Assembly: GCA_907164885.2 (NCBI GenBank)
Contig: OU015490.1
Span: forward strand, 241,498,449 to 241,562,448
Source: Dolomedes plantarius
Taxonomy: Eukaryota; Arthropoda; Arachnida; Araneae; Dolomedidae
Length of the DNA: 64,000 nucleotides
Reading direction: 5' to 3'
This document shows, piece by piece, positions 1 to 12,150 of the stretch. The translations under genes were made by a program, and so were the position numbers. Below the pieces are notes generated by a model. The model searched no databases. It had not been told where the DNA came from and was given only the letters and a program-made list of their open reading frames with translations. Each line of letters starts with the position of its first letter. Positions within the stretch are counted from its first letter, which is position 1.

Positions 1-13
1 CTAATAAACGTAA

Positions 14-642
14 TCTATAGATATAAAACTGTACCGTAACTGACTGACTGACTGACAGATAACGCACAGACCAATCCGCTGGACATAAAGTGCTAAAATT
101 TTGCATGGCGATTCTTCTTATAGTGTAGGGGTGCACTAAGAAAGATTTTTGAAAATTTCTTAGATTTGTTTTAAAATTAAATTTTTAAGCTGTTTTGTAA
201 AATTCTTTAAAGTCTGCATTTAAAATAATAATTTGAGAGTTATAAAATTTATATCAAGAGAAAGATCGTAAAAATTCCTTTCAAATGAAATCTTTTTTCA
301 AATCTTTACCTCCATTTTCTTATTTTTGGTGAATTTTTAAAGATTAATTTTTGGAACTTAACTTATTAAATGCTGATCACGTGCTTTCTTTTCTTTTTGT
401 GATACTTTAAATTAATTTTGCGTCACGTGCATAACAATGAAATGAACTGACAAAAAAAAAATATGAAAATACGGTAAAAGATAAAATTTAATCACTACTA
501 TACTAATTGATATGAAAGTTTTTTAAGAATTTAATTCAAATTAGTATGTTTTAGGGATATTAAACATACAAATTAATTGCATACATTGACCGTTGTATTT
601 AATTTGAATGTACTCTATAGCAAAGCACGGGTATTCAGCTAG
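14..642 (+). mobile_element. Non-autonomous Helitron
   Basis: The element starts with TCTATAGATATAAAACTG directly after an A and ends in a GC-rich stem (CAAAGCACGGGTATTCAG) followed by CTAG and a T. This matches the Helitron rule of a 5' TC, a 3' CTAG-type end with a nearby hairpin, and insertion between A and T without target duplication. A short GACT tetranucleotide run lies near the 5' end. No Rep/helicase coding is seen, so it would depend on an autonomous relative. Its last 65 bases are closely matched by 6,540-6,608. Confidence 0.75.
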
Positions 643-793
643 TACTGTATATTGTTTAACTGCAAAATATAAAGATATAGTGGAACTTGCCCGCAAATAC
701 GTCGCTGAAAATGATATGTGGTTTCACCATGGACTACAACCAGACAACGCACCTCATGAGCCAGACCTTACAAATGGGGAACGTGACGATTGA
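643..793 (+). CDS. Possible terminal exon of an unrecognised gene
   Basis: An open frame directly after the Helitron end encodes a charged, helical-looking tail (..DIVELARKYVAENDMWFHH..) and stops at 793. About 65 bases downstream is an AATAAA signal (near 857), so this could be the last coding exon and short 3' UTR of a + strand gene whose earlier exons lie left of the window. No convincing pyrimidine-tract acceptor is visible; the best is a weak AG within AAAGATATAG. Translation upstream into the Helitron is not expected to be real. I do not recognise the family. Confidence 0.35.
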
Positions 794-1239
794 AAAATGT
801 AATTTTCTGTTTGTAAAGCCCAAACATGTGCTGTATTTCAACTGAAGTCTTCTTTAAATAAAAAATATTATGATAAGTAGATTGCATTTTTGCGAAATCT
901 TTTTTCTAGAAGTAGATAGAACATCCATTTGGTGGCAAGAAAAAGATAGCTTCTACAATCACACGGGTCACGTCCTCTAGAAAATATATTTTTGAGTGAA
1001 AATACTGTCCTAATATGTAAGAACAATTAAGGAAATTTATCAAAAAGAATATTTTCACACAACTTAGAATTTTGAATTTTTTTTTTTTTTTTTCGGTTTT
1101 CCAAAAGCTAGAAAAATTAGAGCTGCCACCTTTCTGCAGCAAGCCCTTCAATGTTAAAAAGAATTGCTGTTTTCGTCTTCTTCCTATTTCAAGCAGTAAC
1201 AACACTTACCATTTATTTAGCCATTACACGGCAGCATAC
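794..1239. other. Non-coding stretch
   Basis: AT-rich sequence with a polyadenylation-type AATAAA near 857 and a T-run near 1,078-1,093. Nothing else is recognised. Confidence 0.4.
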
Positions 1240-1440
1240 ATTGTTCGGGACAACACAGTGGTTAACGTCAAGAGGTATCACTAAATGGGTTCGGGTTTGA
1301 ATCCCAATTATGGCATGAACAGTACTGTGCTATCCCCTAGTGTGCTAGGGATTGCGGTCGGTTTACGTGAATGGTTCTCTCATAATGAAGAAACAATGCA
1401 TAAAATACGCATCTCCATTTATTTCATCATAGAACGGAAA
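1240..1440 (+). repeat. tRNA-derived SINE-like repeat
   Basis: A B-box-like GGGTTTGAATCCC near 1,290-1,302 lies about 40 bases after an A-box-like CAGTGGTTAACGTC. The sequence between cannot fold as a normal tRNA, so this is read as a SINE head followed by an unrelated body. Boundaries are approximate; no target duplication was found. Confidence 0.4.
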
Positions 1441-1799
1441 GGCAGCTATTGTTGGGAAGTTAACATAAAATTTATCTAGCAGGACCAATCTGGTTCATCA
1501 CAATCTTTTTGTATTATTTTCCACATTCTGCTGAATTTTTAGCTTAATTTAGCTTTGTTTAGTTTCATTAGGCAGAACAACCAAACGATTATCTTCTTAG
1601 CCCCCTGCATATTTTACCTTTAGGTGTGGTAGCTCCGCCCTAGTGTGTGTATCCCCTTACTCTAAAAAAAAAAAACAATTATCTCCCAGATAGACTTTCA
1701 GCAGTGGATAATCTAATCAAGGTACATTTAAGTCACTGCAACTTAATATCATCAGGAAATCCAGTCTTTGGTAGTCAATTTCGATAGCTTTAGAAATTG

Positions 1800-2050
1800 T
1801 TTTTTTGTTTTTGTTTTTGTTTTTGTTTTTCCCAATGCGTAGGCACTTGGGGGGAGAAAAAAGCGTCAAACATTCGCCTATACTACGCCGCAATTTTACT
1901 GCCCATTTTATTGTGGGGGCACCATATAGGCGTACAGCATTACCCCCTATGAAGGGACGACACGAACGGAGGCATTTTTTGTAGCGCGACGCCAGGATTC
2001 GATCCGACCACCCTCAGCACCGAAAACCAGCGCGCTGTACCACTGGGCCG
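1800..2050 (-). repeat. tRNA-derived SINE with (AAAAAC)n tail
   Basis: Read on the - strand, the element begins with an A-box (GCCCAGTGGTACAGCGC), then a B-box (GATCGAATCC), a body of about 180 bases, and a tail of AAAAAC repeats (1,800-1,832 on the + strand as T-rich units). It is flanked by GCTTTAGAAATTG (1,787-1,799) and GCTTTAGAGATTG (2,051-2,063), a 13-bp target duplication with one mismatch. Together these identify a pol III-type SINE inserted by a non-LTR retrotransposon. Confidence 0.8.
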
Positions 2051-2063
2051 GCTTTAGAGATTG

Positions 2064-4094
2064 TGAAGATCTTCCAAAAATAATCATATAATTAATTCTC
2101 TCTTTTTTTTGTCTATTTCCATAAAATATTAACTTTGTCTAGCGGTTATTATATTTAGAACTAAATTTGGTGGATCTGTTTTATTTTGGTCAGTTTATGC
2201 TATAATAATACTTAAAAATAAAGAATTTCTGTCTGTATTGCTGTGTATTTGCACCTGAATCTTCAGGAGTACATCGTTTCTGTATTATTTCGTAATGTTC
2301 AGGTTACAAAAATTTACTTTCAAGTAGTTTACGTATCTTTTTCTCCTATCATTTCGTTCGGCATCATAGAACCATATATATAGCGCATCTTGTCTTGTTT
2401 TTTTTTGTCATGCTTCGCGTCGCACAAGACATCTGCACCATTTCTTTCATATTTCAGAGAAAGAAATATTTTTCCTTGTTGTATCATTGTTTCAAAATTT
2501 TACATGCTAATACGATTCAGAACACAGTCAACAATCACTTATTACACACGCATTAATATGTAACAAACGTATTAATATGTTACATGTATTAATATGGGGC
2601 ACCCTTACCTGAATCGAGTAGAGTTGTTATAACAAACCTTAAATGATGCAACTCAAATGAATCATTCACACCCACAGTGGGAAGACATTTTTTTATGGAT
2701 AGAACTGTGGTCGATGGAGTTTTCAATGGTTATATGTTCTTTCCTTCTTAGCGGCTAAGCCAAAATACATGATGAAAATATTAACTGAATTCAAAAGATA
2801 ATAAGTGAAGTATTAAAGAAAATTTTTTGTTCATAAAAGACTATCTGAATTTCCCTAGTATTCTCATTTTTTGCTTTTTCTTTTCATCTCCATCTTATCC
2901 ACAGTGTGTTTTGCAATTTTTTTATTTTGCTATTGGAGAAGACTCTTTACGCATGCCAATCATAGTTCTACTACACTACATATCATGGAAGGGTTAATTT
3001 TGTGTTACCTGTTACAATGTGATTCATACTTCTAAAACCTTTTCGGCTTTCATCTATCTCTTATTCTGTCTTGTCGAGTATCAAAATTTCTCCTTCGTTA
3101 ATTGTCTCATGTCCACGTAATAGCTTTTGAGAGAGTTTACGAGCGTCAGTCTGTCGTACAGAAATTGATGTAGAAGAGGAAACCCATCGCGTTCTAGTGG
3201 ATACCAGGCCACTGTGATTTGGTTGGGTATGAACATACGTATGATCACACTCAAACAGGTTATGTTGACTAAAAAAGGGGCAGAGGTGGTACAACAGTCT
3301 AAGTATAAGACGTTTATTCATTCAGCCAAACTTTTTCTACGCTGATCAGTGTTCATGACTCAGGAGTTAAAATTGTATTTCCACAACGAAGTGTTGGAGA
3401 CAAGTGTGCTGGTGTTTGTATCCACCCATATAGAGGGCGCTTTGCGTGCAAGAGAAGGAAGTTTTTTTAACGTCCTAGAGTTACGTACTCGACTTGGATC
3501 TCTCACCAGATAAAGAGCAAACATGCTGCTCTTGAAATTAATAGTTTCTATTTGTACATAGATGTAAATAAACAAGTAGATATTAAGCTCTCCCACTCTC
3601 GATTTTTCTGAACTTGATTACTTGGAATTACCTTTGATTTGGAAATTTTCATCGAACTTTAGTTTCTTGGACATATTGAACTTCGATCGGCTTCAGCTGG
3701 AAAGACTCGAAAGGTCTAAGCGACTTTTAACCACCTTATGATTACTGCCTTATGATCCCCCTACACATATTATTTCCCTTAGCCCCAACTATATCTGTAT
3801 AGACTTGATGTTACTATGGACAGCAACAACAGTCTTTTTCAACCCAAAGCTCTCAGCAAAAGTTCAGACTTTGGGAGATATTGAGGGGTGATAGGCATTT
3901 TGGGTGTATTGTATTTAAAGCTTTCATTCATTTTGTTCTAGATGGGGTATTTGTAACTTGCCTCTGTCAACTCACTACTATCTGAGAATAAAAATATAAT
4001 TGTTTAACTGAAGGAGAACATAAGCAAAACCCATAAGCAAAAATACTTGACGAGTTTTACGATAAAGAATTACTTTATTTTAGAGTTTACGAAA
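2064..4094. other. Non-coding stretch
   Basis: AT-rich sequence with a small cluster of ATTAATATG copies near 2,550-2,600. Open frames at 3,061-3,321 and 3,360-3,596 (-) have no recognisable domain or splice context and are not called. Confidence 0.4.
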
Positions 4095-4720
4095 AGAAAG
4101 TAAAATGTCCATTTTTCGCATGAAATAAGTGGAATTTAAATTTTGTCACTGTTCAACTTTGTTTAATTAGCTGTCCCTACAATCAAAAAAGCGTAAAAAA
4201 AATTACTTTTGAAATTACAAGAAAGTTTTTTTTTTCTATAATCCTGAACATCATCCTGGGAATTTTAACTAAAAAATTTATTTTTCACGATAAAGGTTGG
4301 TTGGTTCATAGCTCTACTGTTATTTATTGCTACACGAGGGCTAATTTGACCGGGACCTTCCGCTTAAAGCTGATTTCGAACAGCTACAAACATTCATGGC
4401 AATAGTGGGATTCGAACCAACAGACTCTGGTACAGAATGCCAGTGGCCAAACCATTCGGCCATCGTCAAGATTTACGGTAAAAGACAGAGTTTCACGGTC
4501 ATTGCAACTCTAAATCTGTGACATACAAGAAAGTAAAATGTCCATTTTTCGTACTAAAATAAGTACAATTTAAATTTTGTCATTGTTCAACTTTGTTTTA
4601 TTAGCTGTCTATACAATCAAAAAATCGTAAAAAAATTTTTGAAATTACAATTAAGTTTTTTTCTAGAATCCTGAGTATCATTCTTGGAATTTAAACTAGA
4701 AGATATAGGTTTCACAATTC
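4095..4720. repeat. Direct repeat of about 200 bp (4,095-4,290 and 4,528-4,720)
   Basis: Both copies begin AGAAAGTAAAATGTCCATTT and share the same order of blocks, with scattered substitutions and small indels in the second. The spacer holds the SINE at 4,295-4,468, so the duplication may once have been closer to tandem. No coding potential is seen. Confidence 0.75.
4295..4468 (-). repeat. tRNA-derived SINE (family A), copy 1
   Basis: On the - strand: GATGGCCGAATGG head, B-box GGTTCGAATCCC, then a conserved core (TGTAGCTGTTCGAAATC), and a CCAACC-type end. The same head, core and tail order recurs at 13,282-13,440 and 21,930-22,234. Flanks TTCACGATAAA and TTTACGGTAAA resemble a diverged 11-bp target duplication. 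Confidence 0.75.
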
Positions 4721-5378
4721 TCTTCATACAACTGGGTAAATATCTAGGTCATGAGTATTTGTTGTGAAAGATTTACCTAGATACTCTGGAGACTAACGTT
4801 TTTATACATTTGCTTCAGTTTAGCAACTGAGTCGAATCCTTGTTTATTTGTATATTTTAAAATTTAGAATTTTTCTTAATCCAATACACGTCTCTAAAAC
4901 TTACAATTTATTCAATATGCAACTTTTATGTAATATATTCCAACTAGTTGGTACCCGTCAAAATATGACGACTGCATAGTAAATAAATGTACTAATACAC
5001 AAATTATACTCAACACATCAATGCCAAATGTTCAAAATCATAATATTAAGAATAGAAAAATACGCTTTAAAAATTACTATTGAACCCAATAAAAAGAAAT
5101 ATGGTTACTCAATAGCGCGAAATAAACAATTTCAGCCAGGTTTAATTCTATATCTCACAAACATAATTAAAAACAAAAAAGGCAGAGAGCTAGAGAGATT
5201 CCTCGTAATGAAAAAATAACGTATTTATGTAACGTAGCTATGGATTTCGAAGGTCACGCTTCTGCTGAGTGAGTATCTAAAGCCAGATTTAAACATGCCA
5301 CTGATCATGCGCAGAAAGCATTTTTTAATTGTAAATTATCGCTAATTAACAGAAATTGCGGTTACGAAAACCAAATTT
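4721..5378. other. Non-coding stretch with a Helitron-like 3' end on the - strand
   Basis: Reverse-complemented, the sequence at 4,944-4,966 reads as a short stem (CGTCA..TGACG) followed by CTAG and T, as at a Helitron 3' end. The 5' end was not located. An open frame at 5,028-5,219 has no recognisable domain. Confidence 0.3.
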
Positions 5379-5386
5379 GACACATC

Positions 5387-5870
5387 CAGTGGCGCCGGAA
5401 GGGGGGGGGGCAAGGGAGGGCACTTGCCCCCCCTAGAAAATTGAATTTTTTGTTTCTACCTAGCTAGCGCTCGTAAAATATTAGAATTTTCATTTAAAAT
5501 CATAAAACCTAACAAAACTGAATACTAAATTGCAACCTCACACTCGTTAAGGCAAGCGCGATAAACGTCATTCCATATACGCAGGAGCGATTAATCGCCA
5601 ATTTTAGGTACGCAAGCGGTTTAAACGCCAATTCCAGACGTTTGCTTTTGCGATTCAAAAGCAACCCTTACACGATGTTTTTTCATCGCGAAAGGGAATC
5701 TTGAATCCGATGCATTTGAAACGCGTACATGTTGACGTTTGATAGGGCATAATATAACATAAAAGTTTACTTTTTATAACCGTATATATGTATCTTTAAT
5801 AATAAAGGTGTAAAAGTTTTAATCTATTTTACTTTGCCCCCCTCTATATTTGACTCTTCCGGCGCCACTG
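5387..5870. mobile_element. hAT-type MITE
   Basis: Terminal inverted repeats CAGTGGCGCCGGAAG / CTTCCGGCGCCACTG are flanked on both sides by an identical 8-bp GACACATC (5,379-5,386 and 5,871-5,878), the target-site size of hAT transposons. A run of ten G lies just inside the left end. No transposase coding is present, so it is non-autonomous. Confidence 0.88.
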
Positions 5871-5876
5871 GACACA

Positions 5877-6608
5877 TCTATAGATTAAAGTCTTTCGTTT
5901 AAGACCAACATTGAAGTAAAATGATGTAGTAGTTTTCTCTCACGGACTGGCCAAAGAATCGGCTTATCAATTTCAGTATATAGATACGTCCAATTTTAGA
6001 TTTGTGTTCAACCTTGAAATGGAGTTGATCTTTTGAGAAACAAACTTAAAACATAGGCGAGTTAAACATACAGAAACAATTTAATAAAAATATTGAATAC
6101 AAAGTTTTGAAACATATCATGACAAATGAAATCAAACACCACTTTTGATGATTCGAGTGGCTCGACGTTCCGAAACTCTTGAGGCATTTGGAATAAGGAT
6201 GTTGCCCACTTGGCGTAGAGGATAACCTCTTCGTCTTCCACGCCGTTGGCTTCGGTTCGATTCCGGAGTAAGGCCGTCTGCACACGGAGCAACTCAAAAG
6301 AAACTGATAACCGACTCAAATCACAAACCAGTCCGTTATGAGTCGCAACCTATGTAATTGAATGGAGCCACGCACACGGCGCAACTGGTTACAAACCCGT
6401 CGGGATATTATCCAAAAAAAAAAAAAATATTCCTTATGATTTTTTTATAAATATATATATATAAATATTTTTTTACATCAATTGTATATATTGATCGTCT
6501 CATTTATTATAAACATATATATTTATTTTTTTTTGGCATTAATTGCATACATTTACCGTTGTATTTAATTTGAATGTACTCCGTAGCGAAGCGCGGGATT
6601 TCAGCTAG
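5877..6608 (+). mobile_element. Probable Helitron (3' end firm, 5' end tentative)
   Basis: The 3' end at 6,540-6,608 closely matches the end of the 14-642 Helitron, including CGAAGCGCGGG and the terminal CTAG followed by T. The 5' end is proposed at A|TCTATAGATTAAAG because it matches the start of the first element, but this point overlaps the target duplication of the neighbouring hAT MITE. Confidence 0.45.
6190..6427 (+). repeat. tRNA-like SINE with poly(A) tail
   Basis: A tRNA-like head has an A-box (TGGCGTAGAGGATAAC) and B-box (GGTTCGATTCC) spaced as in a tRNA, followed by a body and a run of A at 6,414-6,427. The body contains two related CACACGG-GCAACT motifs, perhaps from a separate TIR element. 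No clean target duplication was found. Confidence 0.5.
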
Positions 6609-6666
6609 TAGGTCATAAAATGGAAAATATTCATTCAAAATTATTTTAGTACAACCTCTAGGAAAC

Positions 6667-6850
6667 ATTAGCGCCCTTTGCGCGTACGTTCTTTCGCGAG
6701 TGCTTGGAGCGTACGGGATTCCGCGAAGGGAAAACTTGCAGTACGCTCCAAAGCAGCTTTCCCCTCCTCTCCGACACCTTCACACGTGCACTCAATCGCG
6801 CGGGATTGTGGTTTCACGCGGGAAAGAACGTACGTGTAAAGGGTGCTAAT
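6667..6850. mobile_element. Short GC-rich TIR element
   Basis: The ends ATTAGCGCCCTTTGCGCGTA and its imperfect reverse complement near 6,825-6,850 form inverted repeats of about 30 bp, both containing CGTACGTTCTTTC. At 184 bp it is MITE-sized and much richer in GC than its surroundings. Superfamily not assigned. Confidence 0.6.
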
Positions 6851-7902
6851 ATTTAGACTAGGCACACAAAATTTCACAAAAATTCAATGATAATATTTTG
6901 AGTTATCTACTTTCGAAGTGAGCAAAAAAGGGTTATATCTCAATTTTGAGAAAAATGCATTTTAAGTTTTACATGTGCTTAGAATTACAAGCTATGTGAA
7001 GTAATTTAACGTTGCCAAACAGTTTGCAAAAATGTTCTTACTTTATTTCATTAAAAGTTTACTAAAATTTTATTAAAAAAGGAAATTCTGTTTTTACTAA
7101 TTGTTAAGAGGTTACTGGTCCTTTAATAAACGGCCACTTCCTGCGATTTAAATCTTCACTTCCGGTTTTCTAGTCATAAAATCTTTAATATCTCGGCATC
7201 CAATTAACGTACAGATAAAAAAAACTTTTGTAAAGCTAAATAACTTATCTATCCAATTAAAGAATAAAAAAATTTTAATTTTTGACACAAATTAAACTTT
7301 TCAACGTAGTCGGATACCTTAAGTGTTTGAAATGTCAAAATTTTCAAACATTTCTCTTTTTCTAAGTAATTTTGTTTCCCCCATTGGTGAAAACTGTATT
7401 ATACCGATTTGATGAAAAACTTAATATCTTTTAAAAAAAATTCAAGATATGTATCAATTATATAAATATTTTAAAGATACTTACGTTATAAGCTTAGCAA
7501 TTGATTTCTTAAAATTTCGAATGAAGTTAGATTTTATATTCAACTATTTCAAACAAAAATTCTACATTAATGAGAAATAGTTTTATAAGCAAATGAAGGA
7601 AATTTTCTGATTATTAAACGGGGATAAAAACCCTGCGAGCTAGTGTTTTGTCATTCTCTGATTTCGCACAAACGATTTGGTGGTAAAAAGTGAAGCACAA
7701 AAGCCACGAATTACTTTGGTCTTCCCTAGAGATCTTCCTCCACTTTAAGTTTATATTCAATTTTCACATATTAATAACATTTCATAGGAAGAAAATTTTA
7801 CTTTCGTATTCCGAGACTTTCATGCCCTCTTCATATTTAAGTCGTAATAAACACAGTAAAAATACTTTTTACATGATGTGAACAGAATATTGACTGCATA
7901 TT
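6851..7902. other. Non-coding stretch
   Basis: AT-rich with no recognised gene or repeat. An open frame at 7,690-7,881 has no homology I recognise. Confidence 0.4.
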
Positions 7903-7904
7903 TA

Positions 7905-8294
7905 CCGTAAAATATTGACTATAATACGCACGTTTGATTTTGCGCGAAATTTTCGGAAAAAAATTAAAATTCGACTATAATACGCACTCAAAACTTTTCA
8001 ACATTTTATTTAAAAATTGCACAAATATTTATTAACATAAAATTTGTGATAAAAAGACAAAAACGTCAAATTCGGTAGAAAAAAAAACTTAAATTTTTAA
8101 TTCAAAACAAACAATACTGTGAAGTTATCAGTCTTAATCACTTTCACTAGAATACAGCTCATCTATTGTTTGTAGTTTATTCAATGTTTAAAACTACGTT
8201 TATTTTTTTTTTTTGTACACGAGTATAATACGCACCCTCATTTTTGCGGATTAAAATGTGAAAAAAAGTGCGTATTATACTCAAGATTTTGCGG
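7905..8294. mobile_element. TA-flanked MITE with TATAATACGCAC repeats
   Basis: Left end CCGTAAAATATTGACTATAA and right end (reverse complement CCGCAAAATCTTGAGTATAA) are flanked by TA (7,903-7,904 and 8,295-8,296). The motif TATAATACGCAC occurs twice near the left end and twice, in opposite orientations, near the right. TA targets and such ends suit the Tc1/mariner-pogo group. No coding is seen. Confidence 0.7.
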
Positions 8295-8296
8295 TA

Positions 8297-9694
8297 ATTG
8301 TTTTCTTTTGGCCAAAAATCTGTTCCTTTTCTAAATTCGCCTATTAAGTCATTTTGCAATAAAAATCTTACTAAAAATAGTTAATTAAAAATTTTACGTT
8401 CTTCCAGTAGGCTAACTCTGCAAAGTTTATTTAATCGTTTTAAGAGAAGAAGGCGTGCCGTTGTTACTCAGTGCTATGCGTAGGGTAAAACTGCTGGAAC
8501 CTACAGTTTAGAGCACATTCCTATAGGTCACAAATATACCAATCACGGGACTAACGTAGAGACTGGCTTGAGACCCAGCGCCTTAAGGCAACAGTGGACC
8601 TTCAAACCTGACTTCTTTTGTTTTCAATGGATTTGCTTGAAATTTGAATGTGTGAGTAGTGTCAGAGATATGTAAAAGTGATTAAAATTTAAAGATGAAA
8701 TATTAATAATTTATGAATTAGGAATTATTAATTATATCAAAAATTGGCCTAATTAAAAATGTTCCATGCGCATTTCTTTTGCGTATAATATGGTAATTTT
8801 TATTTACAGGATACCTTACAGAACTAACAATGAAACTTATTGCTTATTTTAAGCATTCATTAAAAATATAAACAGAAAAAAATAATAGTGAAAACACCCT
8901 TTTTTTAAATCACGCAAAATAACTATAAATCATCTTTTTAAGTACAAAATTTAGAAATTCTGAGCTACGAAGCATAATTATTTTCAATAAGATTTATTTG
9001 ATATACAGTTAAGTATATAAAACTTAAATTTCAAAGCAATACGATAATTAGAAATGCGCCTGGAGAAGTTTGAATATTCGTATGACGTGAAATTTTTTAT
9101 TTTGAGAAGAACACATTTAAAGTTATTGCTATTAATAACCACATAATATCTTAATTAAATACAAATGCCTATAACTAGGAAAGTAATCACAGAAATGAAA
9201 AATTCTTTTTGCAACACATTCCTACTCGTCCGTATTTTCACAATTCAATAAAATAAAAAAATGGAATTTTTGGACAAATTTCACAATTTTGAAAATCCAC
9301 TGTCCCCTTAAGCACTCATCTACGATTCATCCAACCAAGGGGCAGATAGTTTTTGAAAGAGGGATTATCCAAAGACGAATTTGCAAGAGATATGCAAGTT
9401 TCACAAAACTAAATGAAATGGTGAAATTATGATGCATTTTAAAAGACTAACTTCAAAATAAAGCGAACCCATCCTCTAAATGTTAGTAAGTATCCGCTAT
9501 TAAAATTGAGTCTATTCGTGTGTCAAAAGGTTCAAAGAACAAACTAATAAATACTTGGCGTATCTTTTACTTTCAATATATTTATGCGTAAATTCGATTA
9601 AAATAAATAAGAACACAATTTAAGATGCAGAATACTAGAATCACTAGTCATAAACGAACCATTATGGCATGTTAGTCGCACATAAAATGCAAAA
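8297..9694. other. Non-coding stretch
   Basis: AT-rich, no recognised feature. It lies downstream of the 9,695-10,647 exon on the - strand, so its right part could be that gene's 3' UTR. Confidence 0.35.
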
Positions 9695-10647
9695 TCACCA
9701 AATTGCGTAGATAAATCTCAAGTCTATTTTTCCAGTTACATCTTCTACGCAAGTTGTTTTATTTTCATTGTCTAATGTCTCATCTTGAGGTTCCTGTGCA
9801 CAATTACCATCATCTTGAGGTTCCTGTACACAATTACTATCATCTTGAGGTTCCTGTACACAATTACTAGGAAATTTTAAGCTATGTTCGACTTCACTTT
9901 TCGTAGAAAGTGGCTCTTGTACTTCCATAGTTCCTGCATTGTTTCTCTCTAGTACTGAGCCACTTAAAAGCCTTCTCATGCGATTCTTTTTTGCGGCTGA
10001 CTTTTCTATTTCGTTCTTTATTTGCAGAAAAAAGTTCCCCAGAAATACAGAACAAATTCCTGTTGACCAAAGATCTGGAAACATAGAGCAATAGAATCCT
10101 AAAAATATAGTATATGATATGATATGAACGCCTATTGAAACTATTTTATTCACTTTCTGAATGTCCGAAAAAACACACTTGATCGTAAAAATCGTTGATG
10201 CGACACCAAGTGAAATAAGTATTGAAGCTTTTACTGGGTCGAACATCGTTTGATGCAGCCCTATTAGCAAAAGAACAGCAGAAAATGTACAAAATGCAAC
10301 TCTGGTGATCATTTTATACAGCAAACACAACCAATGTGGTGTTACCAAATTTAGAATACTCATTATACTTTCAGCTATCTTTTGCATAGCAAGTTTTGCT
10401 TTAAATATGCATAGTTGAATTAAATTTTTCATAGCAATGTAGCTTTCATACCTGACAAAATAGGTGTACAATGGAAATAAGAGACTAAAAATAATCCATG
10501 GAGAATATACTTGAACATTGTTCATGTTAAATGCCTCGGTCCAGCCATCAGCTATATAACTAAGATTCTTAAAAAAAGACTCCATGTTCAAGCTCGCAAA
10601 CAAGATTAAGATATCAATTGCCAGGTTTTCGGTTGATGAATCTTGTT
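9695..10647 (-). CDS. Last coding exon of an unrecognised multi-pass membrane protein
   Basis: A 5' splice acceptor (TTTTCCTTTGCAG) directly precedes an open frame that starts (A)-QDSSTENLAIDIL and runs to a stop at 9,695, about 317 residues. At least four or five hydrophobic segments are visible (for example PWIIFSLLFPLYTYF, FSAVLLLIGL, ILISLGVASTIFTI, HIISYTIFLGFY), followed by a basic stretch (KKNRMRRLL) and a polar tail. The tail has three tandem 10-residue repeats of the form (S/G)NC(V/A)QEPQD(D/E). The first ATG is inside the exon, but the frame is open up to the acceptor, so upstream exons are expected at higher coordinates. I do not recognise the family. Confidence 0.65.
9776..9869 (-). 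repeat. Three-copy 30-bp in-frame tandem repeat
   Basis: Three 30-bp units beginning CATCTTGAGGTTCCTGT on the + strand encode the decapeptide repeats in the tail of the membrane protein. The units differ at only a few bases. The unit length is a multiple of three, so copy changes keep the frame. Confidence 0.9.
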
Positions 10648-12139
10648 CTGCAAAGGAAAAAGTAATTAGATCTTAGTTTTTATCCAAAGAAGAACATTAA
10701 TAACTTAATTATTGCTTGGCTTAAATATTGTAAACAAATAATGAAGCATGCAACAACTAAATCAGGAAATTTGCTTTATAACTGAATCGTTAGGCTTTAG
10801 CTGTGTAGTATGAATATGTTTGAGAATCATTAAAAGCTGAAATAAGGGTTACTATTTTGCACATTCAGCCAAATACTTTAGAGTACATAATGAAAATTGT
10901 GTTCAATGTTCAAATATTAAAACTGAATTGTTCGTTAAAAAAGCCATTCATTACACATGCTAAAAATTTTCACAAGCTCCGTCAAATTCAGTGACATGCA
11001 AAGATTATCGTAGTTAGAAGGATATATCTCCTGAGTTTTAAAGAAATCATACATTGGACAAACTAGATACAAGACAGTTTGATTCTTTTCCTATATCCAA
11101 CCATTTATTTTCAAATAAACTTTGTATCAAATTTTACTTTTCAAAGATTAATTTTTTAGATACTTCACAAGTACATAATTTTTCAATAAGTATACATTTA
11201 TTATTTATGCATATACCATACTTTCCCCAAGCGAAATAATTTGATGACTTTTTAGAGAAGTCTGCAAATACTTCAAATGCGACAATCGCGAAAGTCATAG
11301 ATTCGGTAGTTCAAGGCTTTCCTAGAATAACCTCTACAAAAGCATTGCTTTATGTTTTTGAAAGTAAATAGAAACGTCAAATAAGTCGACAATATAGCAT
11401 AAAATAATTGTCTATGAAGAAATATAGTTTAATTGTACATTACTCACCTAAAACCTCTCAAGAGCGAAACAATTAAAAATTACGAACGTGTACTACTGAA
11501 GAAAAACTGTGTGATATTCATAACCTACCATAGGAACATATGATTAACTGTGTTACCTAGGTCATAGCCTATACAAATGAGAGTTTTTAATAAATGATAA
11601 GCTACGTTGCCAGCTTTATTTGAACTGTTTAAAAGAGATAATCTAATTTTCAAAGTTTGGAGCAGGCACATGGCAATAAGAATTTAGTAACTCAAAAATT
11701 GTACCAAAAAAATTATCTTTTATGTTAAATACTGCCATGGCACGTATGATGTCTCACGAAAAGAAAGATTTCCAGATTAATATGTGACTTTATTTATATT
11801 CTTATTTGTAAAAAAAAAAGTTCTTAACTGCCGACAAGTAATGTGTTATATGACTGGAAACACTACTCATAAGAAATACGTGGACATATAAGATTTGTTA
11901 AATTTCACAGATAGAGCATATTATTTGTACGTCAGAGGTAATATAACAAATTGTACACTAACATGCCGAAAAGTCACCTTACTAGAACATCATTTCCATT
12001 TGTTAGCTTATGGATGACGTCACATTGATACTTAAAGTTCCTAGGTACTCGGGCTGATGCATCCAGTGCCATTCTTGCTCGTAACTTTTAATTGTTTGTC
12101 CTGTTCTTTGTCCGCTCAGTCTCTTTCACCCCCCCCCCC
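10648..12139. other. Presumed intron or intergenic sequence
   Basis: AT-rich with no recognised coding or repeat. It would be intronic if the 9,695-10,647 exon joins exons further right. Confidence 0.35.
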
Positions 12140-12150
12140 GTTTTACCTTT

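Noticed and set aside
3061..3596. Two open frames on the - strand
   Set aside because: No domain, no splice context and compositional bias typical of chance frames.
6205..6275. tRNA-like sequence on the + strand
   Set aside because: Boxes are present but no clear cloverleaf acceptor stem, and a body and poly(A) tail follow, so it is read as a SINE head.
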